Part shown: positions 25,367 through 34,764 of the stretch, piece after piece | Position numbering within the stretch: position 1 is the stretch's first letter | Layout of the letters: every line of letters begins with the position of its first letter | From: DASRDS01 sp035570055 | Lineage (GTDB): Bacteria > Gemmatimonadota > Gemmatimonadetes > Gemmatimonadales > Gemmatimonadaceae | NCBI GenBank assembly: GCA_035570055.1 | Contig: DATMLM010000056.1 | Location: forward strand, 1 to 64,000 | Length of the DNA: 64,000 nucleotides | Direction: 5' to 3' | Translations under genes and position numbers: made by a program | The notes under the pieces: model-generated | What the model was told of the DNA's origin: nothing | The model's database searches: none | The model's input: the letters and a program-made list of their open reading frames with translations, nothing else

Positions 25367-27894
25367 TGAGCCACTCCATCACACCGAACGGCAACAACGG
25401 AAACGGTACGAGCCTCGGGCCGTACCAGACGCCACCGTGGTCGGGGCCAGTACCCTCGCGCCGCGATGAAGATCTGCTCTCGATCGACGGCATCTTGAAT
25501 CTGATCCGACGTCAGAAGTGGATCGTGCTCGCGTCGATGGTCATCATCGTTGGGCTCGTTGGCGCGTTGTGCGTTATCATGACGCCAACGTACGAGGCGA
25601 CCGCGGCGGTTCGCGTGCTGTCGCAGAAGATGGACATGCCGAGCTTGTTCGATCAGGTCACGAACGATCGCGAGGTTGCGACCGAGGTCTCGGTGCTCCA
25701 GAGTCGCCGACTGGCTGAAGCCACGATCGATTCGCTCGGGTTGCGGGCCGTCGTCAAGCCGACGCGCGTCCCGCGAAGCGCCGTGTTCAGCTACTTCCAT
25801 GTCGACCCGCTGGCCGATTCGGCGGCGTACGACCTGACAAGGCGCGACTCGGCCGGTGGCGGATTCACGGTCACGAATGGCGATGGGAAAGTGCTCGGTG
25901 TGGTCCAGCCCGGCGGGCAACTCAACGTCCCCGGAATTATGGCTGTCTTGCGGCCGCGGACCGCGAAGGAAGGACCGGGCAAGATTCATATAGAGCTGCA
26001 ATCGCGCGAGGATGCGTACCAGCTCTTTGACAAGCATCGGAAGGTCGAGCGTCCAGTGCGCGACGCCGATGTCATGACGGTGACCTATCGCGGGAAGGAC
26101 CCGGAGCTCACGCGTGACGTTCCCAACGTCCTCACCCATCTGTTCATTCTCGACAAGACGTCGATGCAGAAGGTGCAGGCGCGCAGCACGGTGAAAATTC
26201 TGCGCGAGCAGCTGGACTCGCTCTCCAATGAGCTCAATACGTCCGACGCCGCGCTGCAGACGTTCCGCGAGCAGCACAATGTCGTGAGTCTGCCGGACGA
26301 GGCGCAGGCCGATGTCCAGCATGCGGCGAACATCCAGGCCGAACGCGCGGACTTGGACGCCGAGAAGGGTGCGCTGACGACACTGATGCGCCAGGTCACG
26401 CTCGAAGCCGCGCACCAGAAGCCGGACGATCCGTCGCCCTACCGGAAGCTGATCGCGTTCCCAACGTTGCTCAAGAACCAGGCATCCACCGAGCTGCTGC
26501 ATTCATTGTCGACGATCGATGATGAGCGCACCACGCTGCTCACGCGTCGCACGCCGAAAGACCCCGATGTACTCGCGCTCACCGAACGCGAGCATCAAGT
26601 CGAGGATCAGATCCGCACGATCGCGACGACGTACCTCTCCGGTTTGACCGAGCAGGTCAGCTCATACGACAGCGTTCTCGGGCAGTACTCGCACCGAATG
26701 AACGTGATTCCGGCCGTGGAGACGCAATACGCCCGGTTGTCGCGGGCGCCGAGGGTGCTCGACACGATCTATGTGGCGCTGCAGACGCGGCTCAAAGAGG
26801 CGCAAGTCGCCGAGGCCGTGGACGATCCGACGTTGCAGCTCATGGACCCGGCTGTCATTCCGGTCGAGCCGATCCGCCCGAAACCGCCGCTCTATCTCGC
26901 GATCTCGGTGATCTTGGGATTGCTAGTGGGCCTCGGTTTCGCGTTGGCGCGTGATTCGCGCGACCACACCGTCCATACACGGGCCGATGTGCTCGCGGCG
27001 ACTGGCGCTCCGGTGCTGGGGCTCATCCCACGTATCTCAGGCAACGCGTTGACCACACGCCTCCGGTTCTCCGGAGAGCTGGGCGATCCGGCTGCTACTG
27101 GTGGGCATGGACGCCGACGGTTGTCGCACCGGCAACGCATCGCGGCGCTCGACGCCGAGTTGAATGGGACATCCAACGGCGAGGTGCTCGACGGTGCGGA
27201 GCCGGATGCGCGGAGCGCGGTGGCCGAGGCCTATAGTCGCCTGCAGACCAACCTCGCGTTCTTGCGGCCACGCGGCGAGAGCGTGCTCAAGACGTTGGTG
27301 ATCACGAGCCCGTTGTCGGGCGATGGAAAAACCACGAGCGCCGTCAACCTCGCCGTCACACTCGTCACGCGCGGCCACCGGGTGCTACTCGTCGACGCGG
27401 ATTTGCGCCGCGGCATTATCAACCGCGTGTTCGGCGCCTCGCGTACGCCGGGCTTGAGTGATGTGATTGCTGGAACGACGTCGCTCGAGGCCGCTGTCCG
27501 CGGTGTATCGCTGGGCAGGGGAGGGGAACTGCACTATTTGCCGACCGGTTCATTGCCTGCGCAGCCGGCCGCGCTACTCGACTCGCCGGCAATGCAAGAG
27601 CTCCTGGAGCGTTTGCCCTCGTACTATGACCGCATCATTATCGACTCGCCACCGATCAATATCGTGACGGACGCCGCACTGCTCTCGGCGCACGCCGACG
27701 GTGTGCTCGTGATCGCGCGGTCGGGCGTAACGGCAACGCAAGCATTGTCGTTCGCTATGGAGCAACTGCGTCACGTCCGTGCACCGGTGCTTGGTGCCGT
27801 GCTGAACGATGTCGATTTTGCTCGGGATGCGGCGTATGATGGCAACTACCGGTTCCAGGGCTACCGGGACAAGTACTACACTGTCAATGCCTGA
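25366..27894 (+). CDS. Wzc-like polysaccharide co-polymerase and tyrosine autokinase
   Basis: An 842-residue inner-membrane protein that sets polymer length and drives export. A Wzz domain begins near residue 40 with helix 1 (WIVLASMVIIVGLVGALCVI). A long periplasmic region with coiled-coil character follows (about 220-460), and helix 2 lies near 510. The cytoplasmic BY-kinase has Walker A SPLSGDGKTT (Lys655), Walker A' VLLVDADLRRG and Walker B DRIIIDSPP. The tail contains five Tyr in the last 19 residues, the usual autophosphorylation cluster. I chose the ATG overlapping the Wza stop. No Wzb-type phosphatase gene lies in the cluster, so dephosphorylation must be done elsewhere. Confidence 0.93.
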   Translation: MSHSITPNGNNGNGTSLGPYQTPPWSGPVPSRRDEDLLSIDGILNLIRRQKWIVLASMVIIVGLVGALCVIMTPTYEATAAVRVLSQKMDMPSLFDQVTNDREVATEVSVLQSRRLAEATIDSLGLRAVVKPTRVPRSAVFSYFHVDPLADSAAYDLTRRDSAGGGFTVTNGDGKVLGVVQPGGQLNVPGIMAVLRPRTAKEGPGKIHIELQSREDAYQLFDKHRKVERPVRDADVMTVTYRGKDPELTRDVPNVLTHLFILDKTSMQKVQARSTVKILREQLDSLSNELNTSDAALQTFREQHNVVSLPDEAQADVQHAANIQAERADLDAEKGALTTLMRQVTLEAAHQKPDDPSPYRKLIAFPTLLKNQASTELLHSLSTIDDERTTLLTRRTPKDPDVLALTEREHQVEDQIRTIATTYLSGLTEQVSSYDSVLGQYSHRMNVIPAVETQYARLSRAPRVLDTIYVALQTRLKEAQVAEAVDDPTLQLMDPAVIPVEPIRPKPPLYLAISVILGLLVGLGFALARDSRDHTVHTRADVLAATGAPVLGLIPRISGNALTTRLRFSGELGDPAATGGHGRRRLSHRQRIAALDAELNGTSNGEVLDGAEPDARSAVAEAYSRLQTNLAFLRPRGESVLKTLVITSPLSGDGKTTSAVNLAVTLVTRGHRVLLVDADLRRGIINRVFGASRTPGLSDVIAGTTSLEAAVRGVSLGRGGELHYLPTGSLPAQPAALLDSPAMQELLERLPSYYDRIIIDSPPINIVTDAALLSAHADGVLVIARSGVTATQALSFAMEQLRHVRAPVLGAVLNDVDFARDAAYDGNYRFQGYRDKYYTVNA

Positions 27895-27903
27895 GTTGAG
27901 CAC

Positions 27904-29508
27904 ATGACTGTGCGGGCTGACGTACGAGACTCTGGGACCCACCGGCGCTATTCCGGTGGGTCTGGCGTCGTGCAGTACGAGAACGCCAGTACGATTGCGG
28001 TGAGCGGGCACGATGCCGCGATGGCGACCGATGCCGATGGGACTGGTGCCGCGCGGCGGCTCTCGGCGCGCACGGTTCCCGCCAAGCGCCTCGCGACGTT
28101 CCTGCGCGTCTGCCGCTACCTCGATATCGCGGTCGTGCTCACGACCATGTTCGGGGTGTTCCTGCTCATGAACGCGGATCATCCCGGCGCAAAAGGCGTT
28201 CAGGCGTTCTTGCAGATGCGCATCACCGTCAAGAACGTGCTGCTGCTCGCGCTGTTTGGCGTGTCGATGCAGGTGAGTCTCAGTGCGTTCGGCCTCTACG
28301 AGGAGCGGCGGTTCGCCGATCCGAGGAAATACGTATCGCGGCTCATTGGCGCGTGCCTCGTCGGCATGGCGCCGGTTGTCCTGTTCCCGTTGGCGTCGCA
28401 TACGGGCGCGTTCGGTCTGCTGACGGTCGGGTACTTCATCCTCGCGACCGTGGCCGCGCTCCTCGTGCTGCGCGGCGTGATCTGGATCGCCGCGGCCGCG
28501 CCGTCGGCGCGCGTCGAGGAGCGGCAGGTCCTCATCGTCGGCAGCGGGCCCCGTGCGCTGCGACTCTATCACGAGCTGGCCACGCATCGGGAAGAAGACG
28601 GGATTCGGATCGCCGGGTTTGTCGACACGAATGCTGATCCGGTGGCCGACGAAGTGTCACAGCGTCTCCTGGGCGACCTCGATGAGCTCGAGGGCATCTT
28701 GATGGGTCGGGTGATCGACGACGTCCTGATCACCCTGCCGATCAAATCCTGCTACGAGCAGATCCAGGAGACGATCGCGTTGTGCGAGCGGCTCGGCGTG
28801 CGTGCGGCGTATCTCGCCGACGTCTTTCAGTCATCGCTCGCGCGGCCGTCGTTCGAGCAGACCGGCCAGATCCCGGTCATCCGGATGCACATGGTCGCCA
28901 ACGACACGCGACTCGTGATCAAGCGCGGCCTGGATATGGCGCTCGCCGGCGTGGGGTTGGTGGTCGTGTCACCCATCCTGGCATTGATCGCGCTCGCGAT
29001 TCGCCTCGACGGCCACGGCCCCGTGATCTTCGCGCAGGAACGCTTCGGTTTCAACAAGCGGCGGTTCCGGATGTTCAAGTTCCGGACGATGATCACGGAT
29101 GCCGAGGCGTTACAGGCCACGCTCGAGGATCGCAACGAAGCCGCGGGGCCTGTCTTCAAGATCAAAGACGATCCACGCGTCACTCGAATCGGGAAGTTCC
29201 TTCGCAAGACGTCGCTCGACGAGTTGCCCCAGCTGTGGAACGTGCTGCGCGGCGACATGTCGCTCGTCGGCCCCCGCCCGCTGCCGCTGCGCGATGTGCA
29301 TCGGTTCAGCGAGTCGTGGCTCATGCGGCGCTTCAGCGTCCGCCCCGGCGTGACCGGACTGTGGCAGGTCAGCGGTCGGAGTGATCTGACCTTCTCGCGC
29401 TGGGTCGCGCTGGACTTGCAATACATTGACCGATGGTCACTCGGACTGGATCTCAAGATCCTGGCGATGACCGTGCCGGCGGTGCTCAAGGGTCGAGGCG
29501 CGGCATAG
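27904..29508 (+). CDS. Polyprenyl-phosphate sugar-1-phosphate transferase, WbaP/WcaJ type
   Basis: A 534-residue initiating transferase that puts the first sugar phosphate on undecaprenyl phosphate. Four hydrophobic helices lie within residues about 70-200. Then comes a CoA-binding-like Rossmann segment (QVLIVGSGPRALRLYHEL). The catalytic bacterial sugar-transferase domain covers about the last 200 residues: KRGLDMALAGVGLVVVSP, the amphipathic helix, FKFRTM, DELPQLWNVLRGDMSLVGPRP and PGVTGLWQVSGRS. All are typical of this family. The extra N-terminal 60 residues are polar and not conserved. It follows the Wzc-like gene by 9 bases. Whether it uses glucose or galactose cannot be read from the sequence. 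Confidence 0.93.
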   Translation: MTVRADVRDSGTHRRYSGGSGVVQYENASTIAVSGHDAAMATDADGTGAARRLSARTVPAKRLATFLRVCRYLDIAVVLTTMFGVFLLMNADHPGAKGVQAFLQMRITVKNVLLLALFGVSMQVSLSAFGLYEERRFADPRKYVSRLIGACLVGMAPVVLFPLASHTGAFGLLTVGYFILATVAALLVLRGVIWIAAAAPSARVEERQVLIVGSGPRALRLYHELATHREEDGIRIAGFVDTNADPVADEVSQRLLGDLDELEGILMGRVIDDVLITLPIKSCYEQIQETIALCERLGVRAAYLADVFQSSLARPSFEQTGQIPVIRMHMVANDTRLVIKRGLDMALAGVGLVVVSPILALIALAIRLDGHGPVIFAQERFGFNKRRFRMFKFRTMITDAEALQATLEDRNEAAGPVFKIKDDPRVTRIGKFLRKTSLDELPQLWNVLRGDMSLVGPRPLPLRDVHRFSESWLMRRFSVRPGVTGLWQVSGRSDLTFSRWVALDLQYIDRWSLGLDLKILAMTVPAVLKGRGAA

Positions 29509-29510
29509 CA

Positions 29511-30815
29511 TTGGCGCTCCCCTGGCAGCGGTTGCGGCAGAGCCTCCTCGCTCGCAACGCGGCCTGGTTGACGGTTGGCCAGGGCGGGCTGAAGGTCCTC
29601 CAAGCGACGTATTTCGTCGTCATCGCCCGCACCCTGGGCGCCGGCGGCCTGGGCGCGTTCGCGGCCGCCACGGCGCTCTCGCAGCTGATCGCGCCCATGG
29701 CCGGGCTCGGAGCGGGCAACGTGCTCATTCAGCACGTGGCGCGTCGCCGGGAGGCGTTCGACCACTACTGGGGCGGTGCGCTCACCCTCACGCTGATGGC
29801 CGGTGCCATCTCCGTCGGCGCCGCGGCGCTCGTCGGACGCGCGTTGTTGCCGGCCACCATCCCCACGTCACTGGTCATCTGCGTCGCGACGTCCGACCTC
29901 GTGTTCGCCACCGTGCTCTTCCTGTGCGGGCAGGCGTATCAAGCGCAGGAAAAGATGGCGCGCACGGCCCAGCTCCCCATCGTCACGACCTTCCTGCGAT
30001 TGGTCGCCGCGGTCGCATTCGTCGCGACGCCGGGCGCGCATACGGCCGCGGCATGGGGGTACTACTACCTGGCATGCACCGCACTCAGCACCGCGACCGC
30101 GCTCTGGTTGACCTCGCGCGAGCTGGGTCGCCCGGTCATCCGCTTCAATTACACGACGCGGGACGTCCGCGACGGATTTTTCTTCGCGACCGGCATCTCG
30201 GCGCAGAACGTCTACAACGACATCGACAAAGTCATGCTCGGCCGCCTCGTTCCGGATCTGAGCGCGACGGGTATTTATTCGGCGGCGTACAGGGTCATCG
30301 ACGTCCTGCTCGTGCCCATCCGCTCGATCGGTCAGGCGGCGTACCCAAAATTCTTCAAGCATGGCGCGCACGGCGTCCGGTCGAGCGTCAAGGTCGCCCA
30401 GCAGCTGTTGCCGCCGGCGGTGAGCTATGGCGCTCTCGCCGGGATCGCGATGTTCCTCGTCGCGCCGCTGTTGCCGCACCTGCTCGGTCATGACTTCGAT
30501 CAGGCCGCTGGCGCCGTGCGCTGGCTGTCGCTGCTTCCCGTTCTCAAGTCCGTCCAGTTCGCCGCCGCCGATGCGCTGACCGGTGCCGGGTTCCAGGCCA
30601 CACGGACCCTGCTCCAGGTGATCGTCGCCGCCATCAACATCGGCATCAACTTTCCGCTGATTACCCACTACTCGTGGCGGGGCGCAGCGTGGTCGAGCCT
30701 GATTTGCGATGGACTCCTCTCCGTCACGCTGTGGGTGCTCATTTTCCACCTGCGGAAACGGGCGGATGATCGGACGCCTGCTCCGGTGCCTGAGTCCGAG
30801 ACGGTGTCACTATGA
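29511..30815 (+). CDS. Wzx-type polysaccharide flippase
   Basis: A 434-residue membrane protein of the MOP/polysaccharide-biosynthesis family, which flips lipid-linked repeat units across the inner membrane. About twelve to fourteen hydrophobic segments are visible, with the family's N-terminal pattern (LLARNAAWLTVGQGGLKVLQATYFVVIARTLG). I chose TTG 29511, which starts 2 bases after the upstream stop; longer readings lie inside the transferase gene. The stop overlaps the next ATG as ATGA. Together with the Wzy-like gene this marks a Wzx/Wzy-dependent pathway. Confidence 0.88.
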   Translation: MALPWQRLRQSLLARNAAWLTVGQGGLKVLQATYFVVIARTLGAGGLGAFAAATALSQLIAPMAGLGAGNVLIQHVARRREAFDHYWGGALTLTLMAGAISVGAAALVGRALLPATIPTSLVICVATSDLVFATVLFLCGQAYQAQEKMARTAQLPIVTTFLRLVAAVAFVATPGAHTAAAWGYYYLACTALSTATALWLTSRELGRPVIRFNYTTRDVRDGFFFATGISAQNVYNDIDKVMLGRLVPDLSATGIYSAAYRVIDVLLVPIRSIGQAAYPKFFKHGAHGVRSSVKVAQQLLPPAVSYGALAGIAMFLVAPLLPHLLGHDFDQAAGAVRWLSLLPVLKSVQFAAADALTGAGFQATRTLLQVIVAAINIGINFPLITHYSWRGAAWSSLICDGLLSVTLWVLIFHLRKRADDRTPAPVPESETVSL

Positions 30816-31750
30816 CGACCGACGCCGCCGAGACGATGGTGGCCGTCTGTATCGCCACCTACGCCCGTCCAGACGGTCTTGCGCGCCTGCTGGATGGCCT
30901 CGCGGCGTTGCGTACCAACGCGTGCGTCCGGGTCGTCGTGGTCGACAATGACGCGGCGGGCCCTTCGCGCGCGGCATGCGAAGCACGCGCGCGTGATTTC
31001 TCACTCGGGTTGAAGTACGTAGTCGAGCCGCGCCGAGGCATTACGTACGCCAGAAATAGCGCAGTCGAAGCCGCGGGCACCGACATCGATTTCATTGCGA
31101 TGCTCGATGATGACGAAGTGCCGGAAGCGAACTGGCTTACCGCGCTGCTCCGAGTGCAAGCCAAGTACGATGCCGATGTCGTCACCGGTCCGGTCATACC
31201 GTACTTCCCCGTGGCTCCATCGGACTGGGTACGAGATGGTCGATTCTTCGACCGCCCGCGCTACGAGACCGGCCACGAGTTGCCGCACGCGCACACGCAC
31301 AACGTGCTCGTCCGCCGCGTGATCTTCGACTCGACCGGCCGATTCGACGACCGATTCGCGCTCACGGGCGGCGAGGACCTCCAGTTCTTCCGTCGCGCCA
31401 AGGCCAACGGCGCTCGCATCGTCTGGGCCAACGACGCCTCGGTCGAAGAATGGATCCCGGCGAGCCGCGCCAACTTCGGTTGGCTGCTCCGTCGCGCCTA
31501 TCGCAATGGCGCCACGCACGGCCAGGTCGAGCGCGACCGGCCGGATGCGTTCATCGCCCTGCCCATGCGCATCGTGCGTGGGCTCGGACGCCTGGCGCAA
31601 GGCATCCTATTGACGCCGGTCGCGCTGCTCTCGCGCGACCGCCACGTTCGGCTGGTCCGCGCGTTGATGCTCGTCTGGCGCGGGGCTGGCATGATCACCG
31701 GGGCACTCGGGGGACGATATGAAGAGTATCGAGTCACCCACCCGGTCTGA
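30812..31750 (+). CDS. Family 2 glycosyltransferase
   Basis: A 312-residue GT-A enzyme. The N-terminal nucleotide-sugar fold shows VAVCIATYARPDGLARLL, VVVVDN, RRGITYARNSAVEAA and the metal-binding MLDDDEVPE. GGEDLQFF near residue 190 carries the likely catalytic acid. A hydrophobic C-terminal third suggests membrane association. It adds one sugar to the lipid-linked repeat unit on the cytoplasmic side; donor and linkage are unknown. The ATGA overlap with the flippase stop and the 32-base overlap with the next gene show tight operon coupling. Confidence 0.9.
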   Translation: MTTDAAETMVAVCIATYARPDGLARLLDGLAALRTNACVRVVVVDNDAAGPSRAACEARARDFSLGLKYVVEPRRGITYARNSAVEAAGTDIDFIAMLDDDEVPEANWLTALLRVQAKYDADVVTGPVIPYFPVAPSDWVRDGRFFDRPRYETGHELPHAHTHNVLVRRVIFDSTGRFDDRFALTGGEDLQFFRRAKANGARIVWANDASVEEWIPASRANFGWLLRRAYRNGATHGQVERDRPDAFIALPMRIVRGLGRLAQGILLTPVALLSRDRHVRLVRALMLVWRGAGMITGALGGRYEEYRVTHPV

Positions 31751-32885
31751 TCTCCGCCTCGGCTATCTGTCGGGCGCGCCGCGCGTCACCACGCGCAGCG
31801 CGTCCGATGCCGCGGGCCCGCGCGCCCACGTCCTCGGCGTCATCGACGGGTTCGAGCGCCGAGGGTGGACCGTGTCGCGCTACATCGTCGGCGATCGCAT
31901 GCCCGAGGGCGTGGCGCGCGATGGCGAGTCCATGCTCCAACGGGGACGCGCCTGGACGCTCGCCGCTGACATCGCGCGCCTGGGCCTCCGCGGCCGCCAC
32001 ACCGGCGGCGCATGGTCCGAGCTCGGAACGAGCGTCGACTGGGTCTACGAGCGCTTCGCGCTCTTCCAGTCGCTCGGCTCCCGCTTCGCGCGCCACGGTA
32101 TCCCCTGGATTCTCGAGACCAATGCGCTCCTCACCGAGGAAGCCAGTCGCGAGCGCTCCGGCGTCGTCCTCACCGGTCTCTCTCGGCGCCTCGAGCAACG
32201 GGCTTACCACGAGTGCACCGCCCTCATCGCGATCAGCCAATCATTGGCTGACCGGTTAGTCGCCGACATGGGCGTCCCGCGCGAGAAGATCGCCGTCGTT
32301 CCCAACGGCGTCGACGTGCATCGCTTCGACCCCGCTCGCTTGAGCACACCGCGCTCCGCGCAAGCGTTCACGGTGCTGTTTGTCGGGTCGCTCGCGTCGT
32401 GGCAGGGCCTCGATGTACTCCTGCGTGCGTCAGCTCTGGTTCCGGATGTGAACCTGACGATCGCGGGCGACGGGCCCGATCGGGCAGCCCTCGTCGCGCT
32501 GGCTCAACAACTGCAGATCGCCCCCCGTTTTCTCGGCCGGGTATCACCCGATGACATCCCAGCGCTGATCGCAGGCGCGGATGTGTGCTACTCCGGCCAC
32601 TCGGCCTTCAGGTCGCCGCTCAAGCTCTACGAGTACATGGCGATGGGTCGGCCCGTGATCTCCTCGGCCGTGCCGGATGCCAAAGCGGCGTTGGTCGATG
32701 GTCAAAGCGGCTTCTTGTTCGCTCCTGGTGACGTTGACGATCTCGCCCGAGCGTTACGTACGGCGGTTTCCGCACGGGAGTGTCTGGACATTATGGGGCA
32801 GCGTGCCAGGCGCGACGCGGTCGACCATCATTCGTGGGACGCTCGAGTCGCGGCGATTTGCGCGCACGTGGAGGCGCTGACATGA
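31719..32885 (+). CDS. Family 4 glycosyltransferase
   Basis: A 388-residue GT-B enzyme with the GT4 donor-binding half. It shows AVVPNGVDVHRFDP, FVGSLASWQGLDVLL, LTIAGDGPDRAAL and KLYEYMAMGRPVI with the conserved Glu. The N-terminal half carries the acceptor-binding fold. The start at 31719 overlaps the preceding gene by 32 bases but is preceded by GGGGGACGAT, a good ribosome-binding site. It probably adds a later sugar of the repeat unit. The stop overlaps the next ATG (ATGA). Confidence 0.9.
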   Translation: MKSIESPTRSDLRLGYLSGAPRVTTRSASDAAGPRAHVLGVIDGFERRGWTVSRYIVGDRMPEGVARDGESMLQRGRAWTLAADIARLGLRGRHTGGAWSELGTSVDWVYERFALFQSLGSRFARHGIPWILETNALLTEEASRERSGVVLTGLSRRLEQRAYHECTALIAISQSLADRLVADMGVPREKIAVVPNGVDVHRFDPARLSTPRSAQAFTVLFVGSLASWQGLDVLLRASALVPDVNLTIAGDGPDRAALVALAQQLQIAPRFLGRVSPDDIPALIAGADVCYSGHSAFRSPLKLYEYMAMGRPVISSAVPDAKAALVDGQSGFLFAPGDVDDLARALRTAVSARECLDIMGQRARRDAVDHHSWDARVAAICAHVEALT

Positions 32886-33649
32886 GGCCGGAGCCTTACG
32901 CGTTTCTCGGCATTCGCGTCGGCGCATACACGCGAGACGATCTCAATGCGTGCATCGCCCAAGCGGTTGATGCCAACGCGCGTGTCGTGATCGCCAATCA
33001 CAATATGAACAGCGTCTCGCTCATGCGGCGCGATCCGCGCATGCAGGCATTCTACGAGCAGGCCGACGTCACGCATGTCGACGGGATGCCACTCGTGCCG
33101 CTCGGCCGCGCGTTGGGATACCCGCTGCGCCGCGAGCACCGCGTGACGTACGTCGATTGGGTGCCGGCGCTCATGGCCGAAGCGGCCCAACGCGGATGGC
33201 GCGTGTACTACCTGGGCGGGCGGCCGGGTGTGGCCGAGCGCGGCGCGGAAGTATTGCGCGAGCGGCATCCGACGCTGGCGATCAAGGTGCACCATGGCTA
33301 CTTCGATCACGCCCCGGGGAGCGCCGAAAATGCGGCGATATTGGCCGACATCGCGGGGTACACACCGCACGTGTTGATGGTCGGCTTGGGCATGCCCCGG
33401 CAAGAGCACTGGGTGCATGCCCACCGGAATACGATCTCCGCGAACGCGATCCTGCTCGCCGGCGCGGCGCTGGATTACGTCGCGGGTGCAGTGCCGACGC
33501 CTCCACGGTGGGCCGGACGGTGGTCGCTGGAGTGGGCGTTCCGGCTCGCGGCCGAGCCGCGGCGCCTCGGCCGACGCTACCTCGTCGAGCCGTGGCCCGT
33601 GCTCGGCCTCTTTGTTCGCGAATGGCTTCGCAGAGGGAGAATCGCATGA
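32882..33649 (+). CDS. WecG/TagA/CpsF-family glycosyltransferase
   Basis: A 255-residue GT26 enzyme, a family that adds ManNAc, ManNAcA or related sugars to lipid-linked intermediates. Family segments are FLGIRVGAYTRDDL, NHNMNSVSLMRRD, THVDGMPLVPLGRALG with the catalytic Asp, VYYLGGRPGVAERGAEVL, HGYF and HVLMVGLGMPRQEHWV, and then a C-terminal Arg-rich membrane-targeting tail. I chose the ATG at 32882, which overlaps the previous stop and follows GGAGG. Its own stop overlaps the GH10 start. Confidence 0.92.
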   Translation: MRPEPYAFLGIRVGAYTRDDLNACIAQAVDANARVVIANHNMNSVSLMRRDPRMQAFYEQADVTHVDGMPLVPLGRALGYPLRREHRVTYVDWVPALMAEAAQRGWRVYYLGGRPGVAERGAEVLRERHPTLAIKVHHGYFDHAPGSAENAAILADIAGYTPHVLMVGLGMPRQEHWVHAHRNTISANAILLAGAALDYVAGAVPTPPRWAGRWSLEWAFRLAAEPRRLGRRYLVEPWPVLGLFVREWLRRGRIA

Positions 33650-34752
33650 TGCACCGACGGGATTTCGTCCGCACGACAGCGGCAGCGGCGCTCGCACCTT
33701 CGCTCGCGCGCCGACTGGCGTGGCTTCGCGCGGACGCGACGCTCAAATCCAAGGCCGCGGCCAAGGGCATCTTGTACGGCTCGGCCGGCCCGATCACGCT
33801 CCTGCAGGACCAAGCGTACCAGCAAGCCTTTATCAAAGAGTGCGCGATCCTCACGCCGGAGTCCGAGCTCAAGTGGGGCACGGTGCACCCAGGATTGAAC
33901 ACGTACAACTTCGGCCCGGGCGATGCGCTGCTGCAGTGGTGCCAATCCAACGGCATCAAGATGCGCGGCCACACCCTCGCGTTCTGGCAGTCGATCCCTC
34001 CGTGGCTCAAGAATACGGTGAACCCGTCGAATGCGCGGGATCTCCTGACGCAACATATCCAGACCGTGTGCGGCCACTATGCGGGCAAGCTGCACTCGTG
34101 GGACGTTGTCAACGAGGCGATCCAACCGGAAGATCACAACCCCGACGGGATTCGCAATTCCGTCTGGCAGGCGGCGATGGGCACTGACTACATCCCGCTC
34201 GCTTTCAACGTGGCGCGTCAGGCGGACCCACAGGCGCTGCTCGTCTATAACGATTTCGGTGTCGAGTACGATTTCCCGGGCATCGACGCCCGGCGGACCG
34301 CGATCCTCAATCTGATCAGCAAGCTGAAAAGCCAGAATGTGCCGATCCAGGCGTTCGGTCTTCAGGCGCACCTGTACGGAGGCTCGTTACAGAAGCTGAA
34401 CGCGAAGGTTCTGACGGGCTTCCTCAAGTCGATCTCGGACATGGGTCTCAAGATCCTCGTCACGGAGCTCGACGTGCAGGACAAGGGACTGCCGGCGGAC
34501 CCGAACGCGCGCGACCAGGCCATCGCCCAGTCGTACAGCACGTTCCTCAACGCGGTGTTGCAGAACACGAACGTCATCGTCGTCGAGACCTGGGGTCTCT
34601 CCGACAAGTACACGTGGCTCAAGAATCACGCGCCGCGCGACGACGGGCAGGACGTCCGCACGTTGCCGCTCGACGCCAACTATCAACCCAAGTCGGCGGT
34701 GTACCAAGCGATCGAACAAGCGTTCGACGCGGCGCCGCCGAGAACCGTTTAG
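33646..34752 (+). CDS. GH10 glycoside hydrolase (endo-xylanase family) with Tat-type signal
   Basis: A 368-residue retaining beta-glycanase. The N-terminus MMHRRDFVRTTAAAALAPSL looks like a twin-arginine signal. The GH10 barrel shows ESELKWGTVHP, MRGHTLAFW, the acid/base Glu157 in WDVVNEAI and the nucleophile Glu274 in LVTELDVQD, then ETWGLSDKYTW. All are standard GH10 landmarks, so the fold and catalysis are secure. Its position inside the polysaccharide operon, with ATGA coupling to the WecG-type gene and 12 bases before the polymerase, suggests it trims or releases the cell's own polymer rather than plant xylan. That is inference. GH10 members can also act on other beta-1,4 backbones. Confidence 0.92.
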   Translation: MMHRRDFVRTTAAAALAPSLARRLAWLRADATLKSKAAAKGILYGSAGPITLLQDQAYQQAFIKECAILTPESELKWGTVHPGLNTYNFGPGDALLQWCQSNGIKMRGHTLAFWQSIPPWLKNTVNPSNARDLLTQHIQTVCGHYAGKLHSWDVVNEAIQPEDHNPDGIRNSVWQAAMGTDYIPLAFNVARQADPQALLVYNDFGVEYDFPGIDARRTAILNLISKLKSQNVPIQAFGLQAHLYGGSLQKLNAKVLTGFLKSISDMGLKILVTELDVQDKGLPADPNARDQAIAQSYSTFLNAVLQNTNVIVVETWGLSDKYTWLKNHAPRDDGQDVRTLPLDANYQPKSAVYQAIEQAFDAAPPRTV

Positions 34753-34764
34753 CAAGAAGGGCCT

